A DNA stretch of 64,000 nucleotides from Margaritifera margaritifera. Lineage: Eukaryota > Mollusca > Bivalvia > Unionida > Margaritiferidae. Of this stretch, positions 26,382 through 36,698 are shown piece by piece (position 1 is the stretch's first letter; the number at the start of each line of letters is the position of its first letter). Location of the stretch: contig JAQPZY010001621.1 in NCBI GenBank assembly GCA_029931535.1, positions 4,564,001-4,628,000 on the forward strand, given 5' to 3'. Position numbers and translations under genes: made by a program. The notes below the pieces were generated by a model, which was given only the letters and a program-made list of their open reading frames with translations, ran no database searches and had not been told where the DNA came from.

Positions 26382-27270
26382 GAAATTACTTACCAAGAAT
26401 TAACAAAGGTAGTTAAAGATACGCATTATGATAAAAGTCCAGGTTTAGATTGTTTTGCCCTAGAGTTTTAAAAAAAATTGAAAGATGTAGGGATATTGAT
26501 ATTGAGATCAATAAATCGTGGATATAAATCAGGTTCATTATCAGTTATTGGTATCATAACATGCATACCAAAACCAAAAATTACAAAAATCCTTTTTAAG
26601 GAATTGGCGACCAATATCATTATTGAATGTAATTTACAAAATGGTTTCAGGTTGTATTACAAATAGAATAAAAAGTGTTTTGGATAATTTAATACATGAA
26701 GACCAAAAGGGATTTATTTCTGGTAGATTTATTGGAGAACATATTAGTATTATATTTTATATTTTATTTCAAGCAAGAAAGGAAGATATCCTTGGTCTAA
26801 TTTTATCCATAGATTTTGAAAAGGTATTTGATAATTTATTGGAAATTTATTGATAATTCATTGGAAATTTATTGATAATTTATTGGAAATTTATTGATAA
26901 AACTTTAGATACTTTCATTTTGGGGATTAAATGGATTCAACTATTTTATAAGGGAGCTAATTCATGTAAATTGCAAAATGGATATATGTCAGTCTTTTTT
27001 AATGTAAAACTAGGTTGCAGACAAGGAGATACAATTTCTCCATACATATTTATTTTGTGTGTTGATGTTCTTGGCAAAATTATAAGAAACAATTAAAGGA
27101 ATTACTATTAATAATACCGAAAATAAATTAAGTCAATATGCTGATGATACTGAAATATTTTTAGATCATAGTGAAATATCTCTTAGAGCTACATTAGAGG
27201 TGTTACAAAAATTGAATGGAATGTCAGGACTAAAAATCAATGTAGAAAAGACTAGGGCAGTTTGAATTGG
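26382..27270 (+). pseudogene. LINE ORF2 reverse transcriptase domain, broken
   Basis: RT blocks are visible in three shifting frames. They are the KSPGLDCF block near 26432, GIITCIPKPKI-type residues near 26548, a NGF..YK / IASGC-like segment near 26630, IHEDQKGFISGRFIGEHI (26692-26745), LILSIDFEKVFDN (26797-26840, palm A with Asp), GCRQGDTISPYIFILCVDVLG (27013-27075) and the catalytic YADD (27137-27148). SEISLRATLEVLQKLNGMSG and LKINVEKTRA follow. The catalytic Asp pair is retained, but stops and frameshifts prevent translation. A short duplicated segment 'ttattggaaatttattgataa' (26836-26900) interrupts it after palm A. Confidence 0.9.
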
Positions 27271-27544
27271 GGCATTATGGAAATGAAATGTAAGATAGTG
27301 TCATGAGTTTAATTTTGATTGGGATCAAGAGCTTTTAGATTTTAGGCGTAATTTTTTCAAATCTAGTATATGATATTTGGGATTTAAATTCGCATGAGAT
27401 AATCAAGAAGATAAAAGTAACTCTTAATAGTTGTCCAAGGAGAAAATAAATACTCTGTATGGAAAAATTGCGTTATTTAAATCTTTAGCTTTATCTAAAT
27501 AGTATACACGAGTCTACAGGAGAAATGGAATAAAGAGTTTGATA

Positions 27545-28010
27545 TTATACAATTAGATAAAAGAATTCAATATTTTTCTCTACTTGCTCACATTGATGAT
27601 ATGAAATTGAGGGATTTTCAGCTTATAGTATTGCATAAAATTTGTGTGCAAATTCATTTTGACATAAAGCCAGAATACGAGATAATGATAAATGTAGTTT
27701 TTGTGAATTTGAGAATGAGTCAGTTGCACATGTATTATTTGGATGTAGAAAAGTAAATCATTTATGGATCGAGTTAGAACTGTGGATGAAAGATAATTTT
27801 AATATTCATACAAATTTTGACAAAATTATAATATTTGGAACTGATATTCCAAATGTTATTTACTTTCTTACTATTGTAACAAAACATTTTATTAGTAGAT
27901 CAAAATTTTCGAAATCAGCTTTAAATTGTGAAGTTTTGATTAAGAATTTTAGTAGATATTTTAAAGCTGAAAATATATTCCAAAGGTAAATCAGTCCAGT
28001 AGAAAATTCT
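27545..28010 (+). pseudogene. LINE ORF2 C-terminal region with RVT zinc knuckle, broken
   Basis: The plus strand reads LRDFQLIVLHKI near 27605. In another frame it reads RIRDNDKCSFCEFENESV and HVLFGCRK near 27671-27755, a CxxC...H....C zinc knuckle of the kind found C-terminal to RT in L1-type LINEs (zf-RVT). From 27786 an open stretch of 67 codons continues the same protein to a stop at 27987. Frameshifts separate the parts. It has no independent function and is the 3' end of the LINE. Confidence 0.75.
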
Positions 28011-28119
28011 TGTACAAATGGTCAGACATGTTTAGATATCTTGATACATAGGTGATAAGACTCTTATTGATCAAAGCTTGACATATTGTATATCATTCTG
28101 CTTGTACAATAAAGCACCA

Positions 28120-28655
28120 ATAAGACTTCGATTTAATTAAGATACTTAATGTGTCACAAATATTGTTTGTATAGTAATTTATTGACATACAGGGTAGCCT
28201 GTATCCAACAATTTTACACATATCGCAATGTTCTGTTTTTGATGTATTTGTATGTGTCATTTTGCACGTCTGTCTATACATAAAGTGTTTCTCTATCTCC
28301 TTATTCTAATAAAACAAAGTAGTGGGCTGATTATTCTTCTCAGTTTTATTGAACATCGTTTTTGATTTAAAGAGTATTTGTTTGCATAAGTCATCATGGA
28401 AAGTACATACAATCGAGCAAGAGATATAAAGGACTGAGCAACAAGTACAAACTTATTTTGAGCTCTCTCCTCAGTAACAATAATATTTACTTTAATAATG
28501 TGACTGACGTAAGCAATGCAGGCTTAGGATTGCAAACATTGCAACATGCTAATGAGATATTAAAAGAAAATTTTACATACAATATTGTAATAATATCAAA
28601 CAGCACCTTATAAACATTATAGCAGAAACATGTTACCGTATAGTTGAAAGGAAGA
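28120..28655. other. noncoding stretch without recognised features
   Basis: No supported gene or RNA immediately after the LINE 3' end. Confidence 0.5.
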
Positions 28656-28656
28656 A

Positions 28657-28660
<4 letters not shown>

Positions 28661-28691
<31 letters not shown>
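28661..28691. repeat. (AAT)n microsatellite
   Basis: About ten aat/ata trinucleotides followed by A/T-rich sequence. Confidence 0.9.
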
Positions 28692-28839
28692 GATTAATAT
28701 TAAAAAAATTTATTAAAAAATTGAGAATTTAAAAAAAAAATATGAAGATGTTGGTGTTGATGGTGGGGGCTGTTAGGTAAAGAACTTTTAACTTCAGCTC
28801 AGGTCGTATGTATGTAGTAACTAGATACGTACCAGAAAT

Positions 28840-29160
28840 ATTACAGCTTAGCGGGAAGGCATAAGTAGTGCTTAAACAAATCTCTTTGTTGCAATTATAT
28901 ACATTTGGACCACATTAAAAAATTTCCTCGTTGATCTCAAGTGATTTCAAAGGGTTGCCCATTTTTATCAAAGTTGTATCTATATTATGGAGGAATTTCC
29001 TATTGTTCGGTTTCTAATGGTAAGATATTTTTTTACAGTCTAAGAGAAAATGCTTTGCATTTTCTGGTTCACCGTATGAACATCTATTGTTAAATGACAA
29101 ACGTTTTAATAAAGATCATCGTTTACTAAATTACAATTAGTCGAAGTCTTGAGCGCATAA
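28840..29160 (-). pseudogene. 3'-terminal fragment of a second LINE, minus strand
   Basis: Read on the minus strand, 29038-29085 encodes CSYGEPENAKHFLLDC, a cysteine/histidine pattern like the one that ends many jockey/CR1/RTE-type LINE polymerases. Further decayed residues (FLHNIDTTLIKMGNPLKSL) lie downstream to about 28900. No RT catalytic block is preserved next to it. The family cannot be fixed from this fragment. Confidence 0.45.
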
Positions 29161-29950
29161 TTTGTACTAATCATTCACCTTCATAATAATAGATGGAGTT
29201 TTATTATACTTTTTTTCAAGACAAAATCCAAGGTAAGAACCAGAAGAATCAGCAGAGAAATTTCAGTGACATCTCATGAAACAATCAAATCTGTCTTGCA
29301 TTGCACTGCACTTTACTCATTCCTTTCTGAAGATTTTTCAGTTTGCATAATGTAAATCTACCGTTTTTGGATGTTATTAAAAATGAGATCTCCCAGGAAG
29401 GGTCCGTATTGTCAGGTTTCCTAAAGACATTGGTCTTTGTTGCCTAATTCCCAAAAAATAAAATCAAGTGTTTCCTAAAATGCGTCTTAACATCTGCACT
29501 TTGTTTTCTTAAAATATCATCATTGTTACCTTTTTCCTGAATGTAACTGTCCATGTTCCCCACCCCACCACATCCTTGTAAAACTAAACAAAACTCTGGG
29601 TCTCAAAAGTTGTATGTATCGCTGACACTTCATCGATCATACAAGGGAGACGGTATAGTGACCTGTAAGCAGTGTTGGGAACCGAATGAAATACCATGAT
29701 CGATTATCAATGTCTGCTAATGGATTGATGATCAATTATTAATCGATTAATTCCTCTACATTATGTCTTACCGAACCCGGGGCTTTTTTCAAATTGCCTG
29801 AAGACTGAAACAGCGGAGATATTGCGCAAAACTTAATTTCCAAGGAATTGTAATCGATTAATTGCCTATTTCACTGAAAGTGACAAATGTTCGAACAAAT
29901 CTATTCATCAGCATAGCGCTACGTGTAAGATTAATTGTAAGCATATACTT
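29160..29950. other. noncoding stretch; possible hAT-like terminus near 29668
   Basis: No coding signal. From 29668 the sequence cagtgttgggaaccg is followed by AATCGATTAAT-type palindromic words to about 29860, as at the ends of some hAT elements, but no opposite terminus was found. Confidence 0.35.
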
Positions 29951-29957
29951 ACCCCCC

Positions 29958-30036
29958 TACACACACAGACACAAACACACACAGACACAGAGACACAGAC
30001 ACAGACACACACAGACACACACACACACACACACAC
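29958..30036. repeat. interrupted (CA)n microsatellite
   Basis: CA repeats interrupted by cagacacag variants. Confidence 0.9.
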
Positions 30037-30307
30037 CACAGAAATACATTAAAAATAAAAAATCTTAACTTTTAATTCATGGTTCATACTTTCCCCAAAA
30101 GTTTGTAGCATTAGTTCGTAGCATCAGAACTGTGAAAGAATGGGTGATTTTTACTTTTAAACGTACGCGGGTCATGCCAGCATAGAAAATCTTTACAACT
30201 AATTTATTTTAGCAGAAGAAATGCATTTTCCAAAATGATGCGTTCTTTCCTGTGTCAATATATTTGCAAGGTGTAAGCTGAGTTAACGATAAGTAAGGTC
30301 CCATGAT

Positions 30308-30500
30308 AGAGGAGTCGCGGTTGCTCACAGGTTAGCATGCAGGACTCGCGACCGAAAGGTACGGGTTCGAATCCTACCATTGGATACGCCCAGTTTGGTA
30401 AATGTAGTGTGTCCTTGGGCAAATCACTTTACTCCATTTGCCTCAGTACTAAATAACCTACTGGATGCTCTGCTGTAAAACACAAAATGTAATAAAATGT
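30308..30500 (+). mobile_element. tRNA-derived SINE with CORE-like domain
   Basis: A tRNA-like head is visible. It has an A-box-like ttgctcacaggttagc (30321-30336) and a B box ggttcgaatcc (30364-30374), with a stem-like repetition of gtcgcgg/ctcgcgac. It is followed by gtgtccttgggcaaatcact (about 30409-30428) and tttgcctcagta. That second block closely resembles the core of CORE-SINEs such as mammalian MIR, a class known widely in animals including molluscs. Transcription would be by RNA polymerase III. The 3' tail is unclear and no target duplication was identified, so the end point is approximate. Confidence 0.7.
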
Positions 30501-30510
30501 CCAATGATAT

Positions 30511-30596
30511 GTTGTATGTGATAACAGAGATAGAGACATGGGGTTTGGGATCCGTTGTATGTGATAACAGAGATAGAGACATGGGGTTTGGGATCC
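30511..30596. repeat. 43-bp perfect tandem duplication
   Basis: The unit gttgtatgtgataacagaga plus tagagacatggggtttgggatcc is present twice without difference, at 30511 and 30554, just 3' of the SINE. Confidence 0.95.
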
Positions 30597-30599
30597 GTT

Positions 30600-31190
30600 T
30601 AGGCAATAGATTCTTGAAGAGATAGAAGTAAACTAATTTTAATGTTAATGTATTGAAAATATACTGAAAGCTGATTTTGAAAAGTGAAATAATGTTTGTT
30701 TTATTGACGAGAACTGGTAAGACGCCAATACAGTTCTCAGTGTAAAAGCCAAGAAATTTAGTCATTTTATGCAAAACGAACCGCCCTTTTTTAAAACTCG
30801 AACTCCCTTAGGAAAATAAAAGAAAAAAAAAAAGAAAAAAAACCCCCCATAGAAAATAACAAAATATTTTCCCCGTGATGTAGAACTCTGCACATATATG
30901 CGATAAAGTCTGCTGAATCAAATTATTTTCACAATGCATCAATAAAATTTTCAAGTATTTTTTTAATTTTTTTTTTACGATAAATTTATTTGCGTTGCAG
31001 CCATAGCGGAAAAAACATAATATTTGTCATGGATTTAGAATCACATATACTGGGTCATGGTCCAGTAATCATTACATATGTAGAATGCTTTTTAACATCA
31101 TACACCATGCAGTTTTCATAACTGCTTTCCTCATGATTCAATAATATATAATACGATAAACTTTCAAACGAATACAGTTTGCCATCATTT
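30600..31190. other. noncoding stretch without recognised features
   Basis: No supported gene. A purine-rich run and C6 tract lie at 30818-30848. Confidence 0.5.
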
Positions 31191-31224
31191 GTAATTTGAG
31201 CGAGCACCTAATTATACGTAAATA

Positions 31225-31385
31225 TCCAATTACTGCTAACTGTTGTAGACTGAGTATTACTACCTGGGATAACTATAACGCTCCATGTACAATGACTACG
31301 CCAGGAATACGCTTCAATTACGCGCGAAATACGTTCAAAGCGCGGGTTAAATGCTCGTTAAAGGTAAGTTTTGTTTATTTCGTCC
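31225..31385 (+). repeat. dispersed repeat, copy 1 (inverted relative to 33134-33262)
   Basis: The part containing acaatgactacgccaggaat, acgcgcgaaatacg and gctcgttaaaggtaagttttg is found again on the minus strand at about 33134-33262, at roughly 70% identity by eye. It is CG-rich for the neighbourhood. A consensus-like splice donor (aag|gtaagt) occurs at 31367-31375 and is partly kept in the other copy. The nature of the element is unknown; a SINE or exon-derived repeat are possible. Confidence 0.55.
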
Positions 31386-31469
31386 TTTAAGTCATATGCC
31401 TTTAAGAAAAGTTATACCAGAAATAAAGAATTTTAAATGTTGAATTTGAATTTCATAACAATTTCTCCC

Positions 31470-31473
<4 letters not shown>

Positions 31474-31530
<57 letters not shown>
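31474..31530. repeat. (CA)n microsatellite
   Basis: A perfect CA run of about 57 bp. Confidence 0.97.
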
Positions 31531-31532
<2 letters not shown>

Positions 31533-31534
31533 AC

Positions 31535-32074
31535 TATAACCGACGTTCAAACGTATTTCAGACCTGTAAAGTATACATTTTTTTAATAGTTACCTAGAAG
31601 TTTAGTTCCTGCTTACTGACAATATCGTCAATTTTGTTAAAAACTTGCTTAAGCTTAAACAGAGATTTATTGTATTTCAGACAGTCTTAAATTATGATAA
31701 AATCATAGATAACCTTCATCAAATATACTTTCATTGATACAGACTATGGAGACTCGTGAATAATGTTATCCGTAATGTGTAATACAAACTGTTCAAATCG
31801 GCAACTTTGCCTACTTATTGGTCCACATTTTTATGAGAGATAATTGATATTGGAATATGTAATAATGTGGCGAAAGTAATTAAATTTTCAGGAGTCCTAA
31901 AGTATAAATTAATTAAAGTTTATTTATTATACAATAAAACCTATCAATCTGTATTTAGTCGTATATCCGGCAAGTTCCCTCTGTTGTGGGTGCATACTTA
32001 CGAATGCCTAATTTGGGCATGTCTCATTTTCAAACTGGTAATTTTAAAGTGAAGGTGGCAGTAACGAAGAAAGA
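31535..32074. other. noncoding stretch without recognised features
   Basis: No supported gene, RNA or repeat. Confidence 0.5.
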
Positions 32075-32075
32075 T

Positions 32076-32138
<63 letters not shown>

Positions 32139-32155
32139 GTGTGTGTCTGTGTGTC
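32076..32155. repeat. (TC)n(GT)n compound microsatellite
   Basis: About 58 bp of TC followed by short GT repeats. Confidence 0.97.
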
Positions 32156-32159
32156 TTAA

Positions 32160-33130
32160 TATTCAATTATTATTATATTCTACCATGCTAGTTCGGGTTT
32201 AATTTCCAGCGCTAGCTTACTCGCATATAGCAAGTTACTTGTCGCTTAAGGACTTAATAATCCTTTAATTGTAACCTTGAATTGGTTGCATTATAATTAC
32301 GTGATGTTTACAGAAAGTCGTCCGAAAACAGAAGAAATGCCATAGAAATGATGACTGTTATATTAACTACTTATAAGTTAATGCACTATTTATTTTTCCA
32401 TGTACATAGATGACAGAAACTCTTAATGATAAAGAAAAACAATGTATTCAAACCATAACATATTGTATTTGTCAATAAAAAGATGAATGCAACATAATTT
32501 TCATGTTTTCTTACTATGTTCTCTCTAATTCATGACATGTCATAATGACCAACAGTCTCAAACACGTGTATGAAAAATTGTGGGGATCACAAACAATTCT
32601 CTAGCAAAGTTCAATAATATTCATAGGAGTAACATTAAAGCTCCAACAGCACACACAAATTGAATAAATGAAATTACCACGCGATATGGATAATCATTTC
32701 TTAAAAATTAAAGTGATAGGATCATTCAAATGTACTAAATTAACTTAAATTTTAAGAAGGCCCAATACTACATTATAAAAATGCGTGCGTGTTGAATGTA
32801 CACACACACACACTCAGAAAATGCCCTGTGCACGTTCTTTTCTCGTAAACACTTCTACCCAATCGCTACGAATATTTTAAAAATACGTCCACTACATACA
32901 AAATATTCTTGACAGATCTGATATGCCTTTAAAAGTTAGTTATTTATGCATATTAAGTGAGAATGTTGATGAAATAACGCAGTCAAGTTATATAATGCAC
33001 ACCCTAGCCACAAAGTGTTTAAGGAATTGTAAAACACATCGTATCTGAAGTAACTGATTTTTCAGATAGATTATAGTGTTCCGTGGGCTACAAAATTTCT
33101 TGAATTTAGAAACATAAAGGAGAAAATGGG
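32160..33130. other. noncoding stretch without recognised features
   Basis: No supported gene, RNA or strong repeat. Confidence 0.5.
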
Positions 33131-33133
33131 CAA

Positions 33134-33262
33134 AACTTACATTTGTCGAGCATATAGCCATGTTTATTGACTGTATTTCGCGCGTAATTTGTGCGTATTC
33201 GGCGCGTAGTCATTGTATCCATAGCGTTGCCCCCGGTGATTACGGGCATGTTATAAGTACAC
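33134..33262 (-). repeat. dispersed repeat, copy 2 (inverted relative to 31225-31385)
   Basis: The minus strand repeats the order of copy 1: an ACAATGACTACGC word, then TTACGCGCGAAATAC, then an ATGCTCGAC..GTAAGTTTTG segment. The pair is separated by about 1.8 kb and could form a large hairpin in a read-through transcript. Confidence 0.55.
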
Positions 33263-33289
33263 AAAAAAAAAAACAACCCCAAAAAAACC

Positions 33290-33512
33290 CGGGTGTGGGA
33301 TGAACCTCCGTCGCGGCAACAAGCATTTACTGTTTATTTAGAATACCACGGGAGGGATCTTTTACAGTTATATCCACCAGACCATTTAAATTATGTGTGT
33401 TTTGTGTGCTATTCATTCATTTATGCAAGTGTGTATTGTATATCAATTATGTATTGTATTGACTGTGTGCTTTTTTGAATACGTTAAATCAATAAAGTTC
33501 TGTTCTGTATCA
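33290..33512 (+). mobile_element. possible LINE or gene 3' end with polyadenylation signal
   Basis: A 61-codon open stretch ends at 33478. It is followed by aatcaataaagttctgttctg (33488-33508), that is, an AATAAA signal directly followed by a short GTTCT tandem repeat. Short tandem 3' termini after AATAAA are typical of CR1/L2-type LINEs. The protein part has no recognisable domain. Confidence 0.3.
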
Positions 33513-33514
33513 GT

Positions 33515-34760
33515 ATGCATGTATTGCCTTTAAGTCTTTTCTTAAGCAACAGTAGTACAACAAAATCCACTGCTTGTGAAAACATGGCATATTTTTATTT
33601 CTGGATAATAAAAAAAAGATATACTGCCTCCCTTTTGAAAGACATGATTTTGTCAGTGTTTCCAATAAGAATGTAAATTGTCAGCACATGCTTGCATTCC
33701 TTTGATGAATTCGGAAAGAAATAAAAGTATCATCAGCGAAAAGTATAATATACACATATACACACATACGTGTTGTTCTTCTAAAGTTATTCCAGTATCT
33801 AAATTTAACTGTGAAGTTTTTTTTTCCTTGCACAGTAACAAGAAAGGATCAAAGACTTAAATCTTGAAATAGCTCTAGTTTATTCCGATCTCCCCACCCC
33901 GTAATAGATACTGGATTGGTTATTTTGCGGGAGGAATTCAGAGCTCAGTTCCTTTTGAAAGACACCGAACGGTTGCGCACTTTCTCCTATACAATTGGTT
34001 TATTCTTCGTACCTTGAATAACCATTTTTTTAAAAAAAGTACGATGATTCGCCGATGGTAGTAAGAGAATGGGTAGCGCATAAAGTAATCGCTGAACACA
34101 GAAGCTAAAAAATCTAAGCTACAATGTATAGAGAGAATTATCTAGTTGAAATCGACAATTGCTAATTTCTCGTCGCGGACATAAAAATTAAAACATGATT
34201 GGCTTCTTAATAAGTCGATATACGAAATGAATTACAATGTTTATGAAGGAGCCTGGTAATCCGTCACTCCACAATCTTTCCGGCCTATTATTTCCTTGAT
34301 GTCAAACGATGACGTAATATAAACAAATGCCAAGCGAAACTTTTTGGGGTATTTCCGGGACGGAAAATACACATTGAACGTATGAACGAGGCGACTATTT
34401 TGGAAATGTCGCTGCAGTCTAAGAAGACGGCAATCTAATCTCTTCCCTATATGACGTTAGTGAACAACGGCACTGTCTGCATATACCGTTACCGGGGTCA
34501 GTCTCCTTGTAAATTGTCATTAAAGTAATGTTTTCGCTTAATTTGCACGTGTAAAGTTTAAAAATTAAACATCACAGTACTAGAGCTGCTGGCTCAGGCC
34601 CTAAAATGGATATATTCTACGTCAATTTTTTTTTTGCGAATTCTGGAACTAGGTATCTAAACTTAAAATTTTAAAATATTAAACATTTTATGAAAAGGGG
34701 TACCTTTTAAAATTTCCGAAGAAATATTGAAAATCAAGCAAGGAAATTTATGTATCCGGT
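33515..34760. other. noncoding stretch without recognised features
   Basis: No supported gene. Runs of T/A and ordinary AT-rich sequence. Confidence 0.5.
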
Positions 34761-34766
34761 CGATTA

Positions 34767-34886
34767 CGAACTGGAAGACCTAAAGGAAGAGGAAATGGAG
34801 GGTATGTTTTACTTGTGAAAGGGAAAGGATATGATGAATCGTTTGACAATTGGGAACAACCTGAAAACATTATGCCTTTAAAATAA
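34767..34886 (+). pseudogene. chromodomain C-terminal fragment, orphan
   Basis: A 39-codon frame ending in TAA encodes GGYVLLVKGKGYDESFDNWE followed by QPENIMPLK. The pattern hydrophobic-LVK-x-KGY-x-x-x-x-x-x-WE-x-x-x-NI is the second strand and helix region of a chromodomain. The usual Trp in 'VKWKGY' is Gly here, so an aromatic-cage residue is missing. The N-terminal chromodomain half is not found upstream in frame. The likely source is the C terminus of a chromovirus integrase or of another chromodomain-bearing transposon, with a host chromodomain gene fragment as the alternative. Confidence 0.55.
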
Positions 34887-34889
34887 ATG

Positions 34890-35405
34890 GAGGAAGCACG
34901 TTACACAGATTAAAGTATTAAGCAGCATAGACACTCTGAGTTTTTGATAAATAAGTTTTTTAAGGTGTGAGATGTGGGGAAACAAGCGCATTTGAAAACG
35001 AAGGAGTTAAAACTCGTGGCTTTCAAATTTGTGTTGATAATAAAATATAAGGGGAAAAAAAAAGAAAGAACATTCCAAAACGTCGTAGGTAAAACATAAC
35101 ATGGTATTAATGAATCGATCACAATGTTGATAATGTCCTATGAGGCTAATACATGGCATTACTGAAGAAATAAAAAGAGATAACATTAAAAAATATGAAG
35201 TTCAAACTACGTCTCTAAAATGTTCAAACAACATATACAGCATAAAAGACTACAAGCTAGTCGATAAGATTTTTAAGAAATAAGGGGTAATGAAAATAAC
35301 AGTATGTTGTTGCACTTATGAGAATATTTAAATGTTTCTCGAATTTTATTGAAAAAAGATACACAATCAACTATGCACATCTCCTGGAGAATGTTTATAC
35401 CATGT
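34890..35405. other. noncoding stretch without recognised features
   Basis: No supported gene, RNA or repeat. Confidence 0.5.
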
Positions 35406-35408
35406 GCA

Positions 35409-35416
35409 ATTTTAAC
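35409..35416. other. left target-site duplication of hAT MITE
   Basis: The 8 bases attttaac are repeated exactly at 35611-35618 on the other side of the element. Confidence 0.92.
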
Positions 35417-35610
35417 CAGTGGCGTAGCGGGGGGGGGGGGGTTGGGGTTGGGGGGGGGAGGGCGAAGGTGGCTGTGGCCCCGGGCGGCACTTACTAGTAG
35501 GGGGCGGCAATTTGGTAAGAGTACCGTATATATCATAAATAATACAGACGGAGTGGGGGCGTAATTTTGGTAGTTGGCCCTGGGCGGCACTTTGCCTCGC
35601 TACGCCACTG
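35417..35610. mobile_element. hAT-type MITE, family 2 (CAGTGGCGTAGCG termini)
   Basis: A 194-bp element with terminal inverted repeats cagtggcgtagcg and cgctacgccactg, flanked by a perfect 8-bp target duplication. The interior is G-rich (long G runs at 35429-35458) with repeated gggcggcac words and no coding capacity. The termini share only CAGTGGCG with family 1, so it is a separate but related family. The 8-bp duplication and CAGTG start support hAT. The perfect duplication indicates a fairly recent insertion. Confidence 0.92.
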
Positions 35611-35619
35611 ATTTTAACG

Positions 35620-36265
35620 CATCTGTAAAACTCTGTTACATAACATTGCCATAAAATGAACCAAATCTAGTTCATTTGGGAAGAATTTTTACATCACATA
35701 GATGAAGTAAAAACCAGTTCATTTTTTACAGTGTGTAGAAATACAGGTTTTGAAGATACAATTTTCACAATTGTTTGACAGTTAGTAGTAAATGAAATTT
35801 ATCTACACAAATACAATCAGTTTTAAAATGTCAGAAATGTAGCAGAAAATAACTGACAGAGGAAATGGAAATCAATATACAAAATGCCACATATGTAAAG
35901 AATGTGTAAAGTCAATAAGATTAAAATATTTGTTATAAATAATATACATTACGTACACACATAGATACAGACAGAGTCAAAGTATTTCATTGGTATACCC
36001 TAGAGCAATATTGGAGAACTCCAGTACTGCCGTCCTACAGTAATAGCCTCAACTTCTGAAGAAATTAACCCTACTTCTAACGAGCACACCACCTTACTCG
36101 TTCCCAGCTACGATATCAGATTGCTTTAAGTATTCGATGAGATATAAACTTACTGCACTGAACAAGATTAAAGTTCATGCAAACTATTAAACAGTTTTTA
36201 TGCTTATATATGAAGATGACAACAAAGGACGAAGCATCTAGATACAAAGAATAGTATTACATGGT
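35620..36265. other. noncoding stretch without recognised features
   Basis: No supported gene, RNA or repeat. Confidence 0.5.
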
Positions 36266-36270
36266 ATTAT

Positions 36271-36330
36271 GGCAAAATCAATAGAATTGGCAGTGTGGAT
36301 GGCAAAATCAATAGAATTGGCAGTGTGGAT
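36271..36330. repeat. 30-bp perfect tandem duplication
   Basis: The unit ggcaaaatcaatagaattgg plus cagtgtggat is present twice without change. Confidence 0.97.
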
Positions 36331-36530
36331 GGCAACAACTGGTTGTGGGATTTCCTACTAGCTATTTAGCAGATCAAAGTGACCACAGCTGGTGAAATCA
36401 ATTTATACATTTCATATTTACCTTCAAATACGAAAACTATTGCATGAATGTAAAATAAAATAAACCTGGAGAAAAACAATTTAATCCAAGTAGCAATATC
36501 ATAGATCTAAAACAATTTAATTTGATCTTC

Positions 36531-36680
36531 ATCAATTTTAACATACCACCAAACCATGACTCTATATATCTCGTCGATCTGCAACAATTTTAACATACCA
36601 CCAAACCATGACTCTATATATCTCGTCGATCTGCAACAATTTTAACATACCACTAAACCATGACTGTATATATCTCAAGG
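36531..36680. repeat. 52-bp minisatellite, ~2.8 copies
   Basis: The units contain caattttaacataccaccaa followed by accatgactctatatatctcgtcgatctg. The first two copies are almost identical and the third is truncated. Confidence 0.95.
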
Positions 36681-36698
36681 GTAAGAGTAAACCGATTA

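Larger units (their letters stand above)
24890..28110 (+). mobile_element. decayed L1/Tx1-like non-LTR retrotransposon (LINE)
   Basis: Fragments of one ORF2 protein appear in order on the plus strand, in shifting frames with many stops. An endonuclease start comes first (24892-25140; residues such as RIFSQNCKSLANSKRGND, then ILFNNNFDYK). A linker enriched in repeats follows (25430-26000), then a pre-RT region (26010-26380), the reverse transcriptase (26382-27270) and a C-terminal RVT zinc knuckle (27680-27760), ending near an aataaagc signal at 28109. The order and motifs fit the L1-related LINEs of invertebrates. Composition is extremely AT-rich and frameshifts are frequent, so it is long dead. 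Part of the segment after RT (around 27500-27540) is missing. No target duplication was identified. Confidence 0.85.

Noticed and set aside
29668..29870. A possible hAT element starting cagtgttgggaaccg.
   Set aside because: Only one terminus was seen; no matching inverted end or 8-bp duplication, so it is not called as an element.
30321..30386. A functional tRNA gene, from the A- and B-box-like sequences.
   Set aside because: The acceptor and anticodon stems do not close properly, and the CORE-like block follows directly, which fits a SINE.
35273..35590. A 105-codon minus-strand frame with a proline-rich run.
   Set aside because: The proline run is the G-rich interior of a MITE read in reverse, and the frame crosses both element borders.
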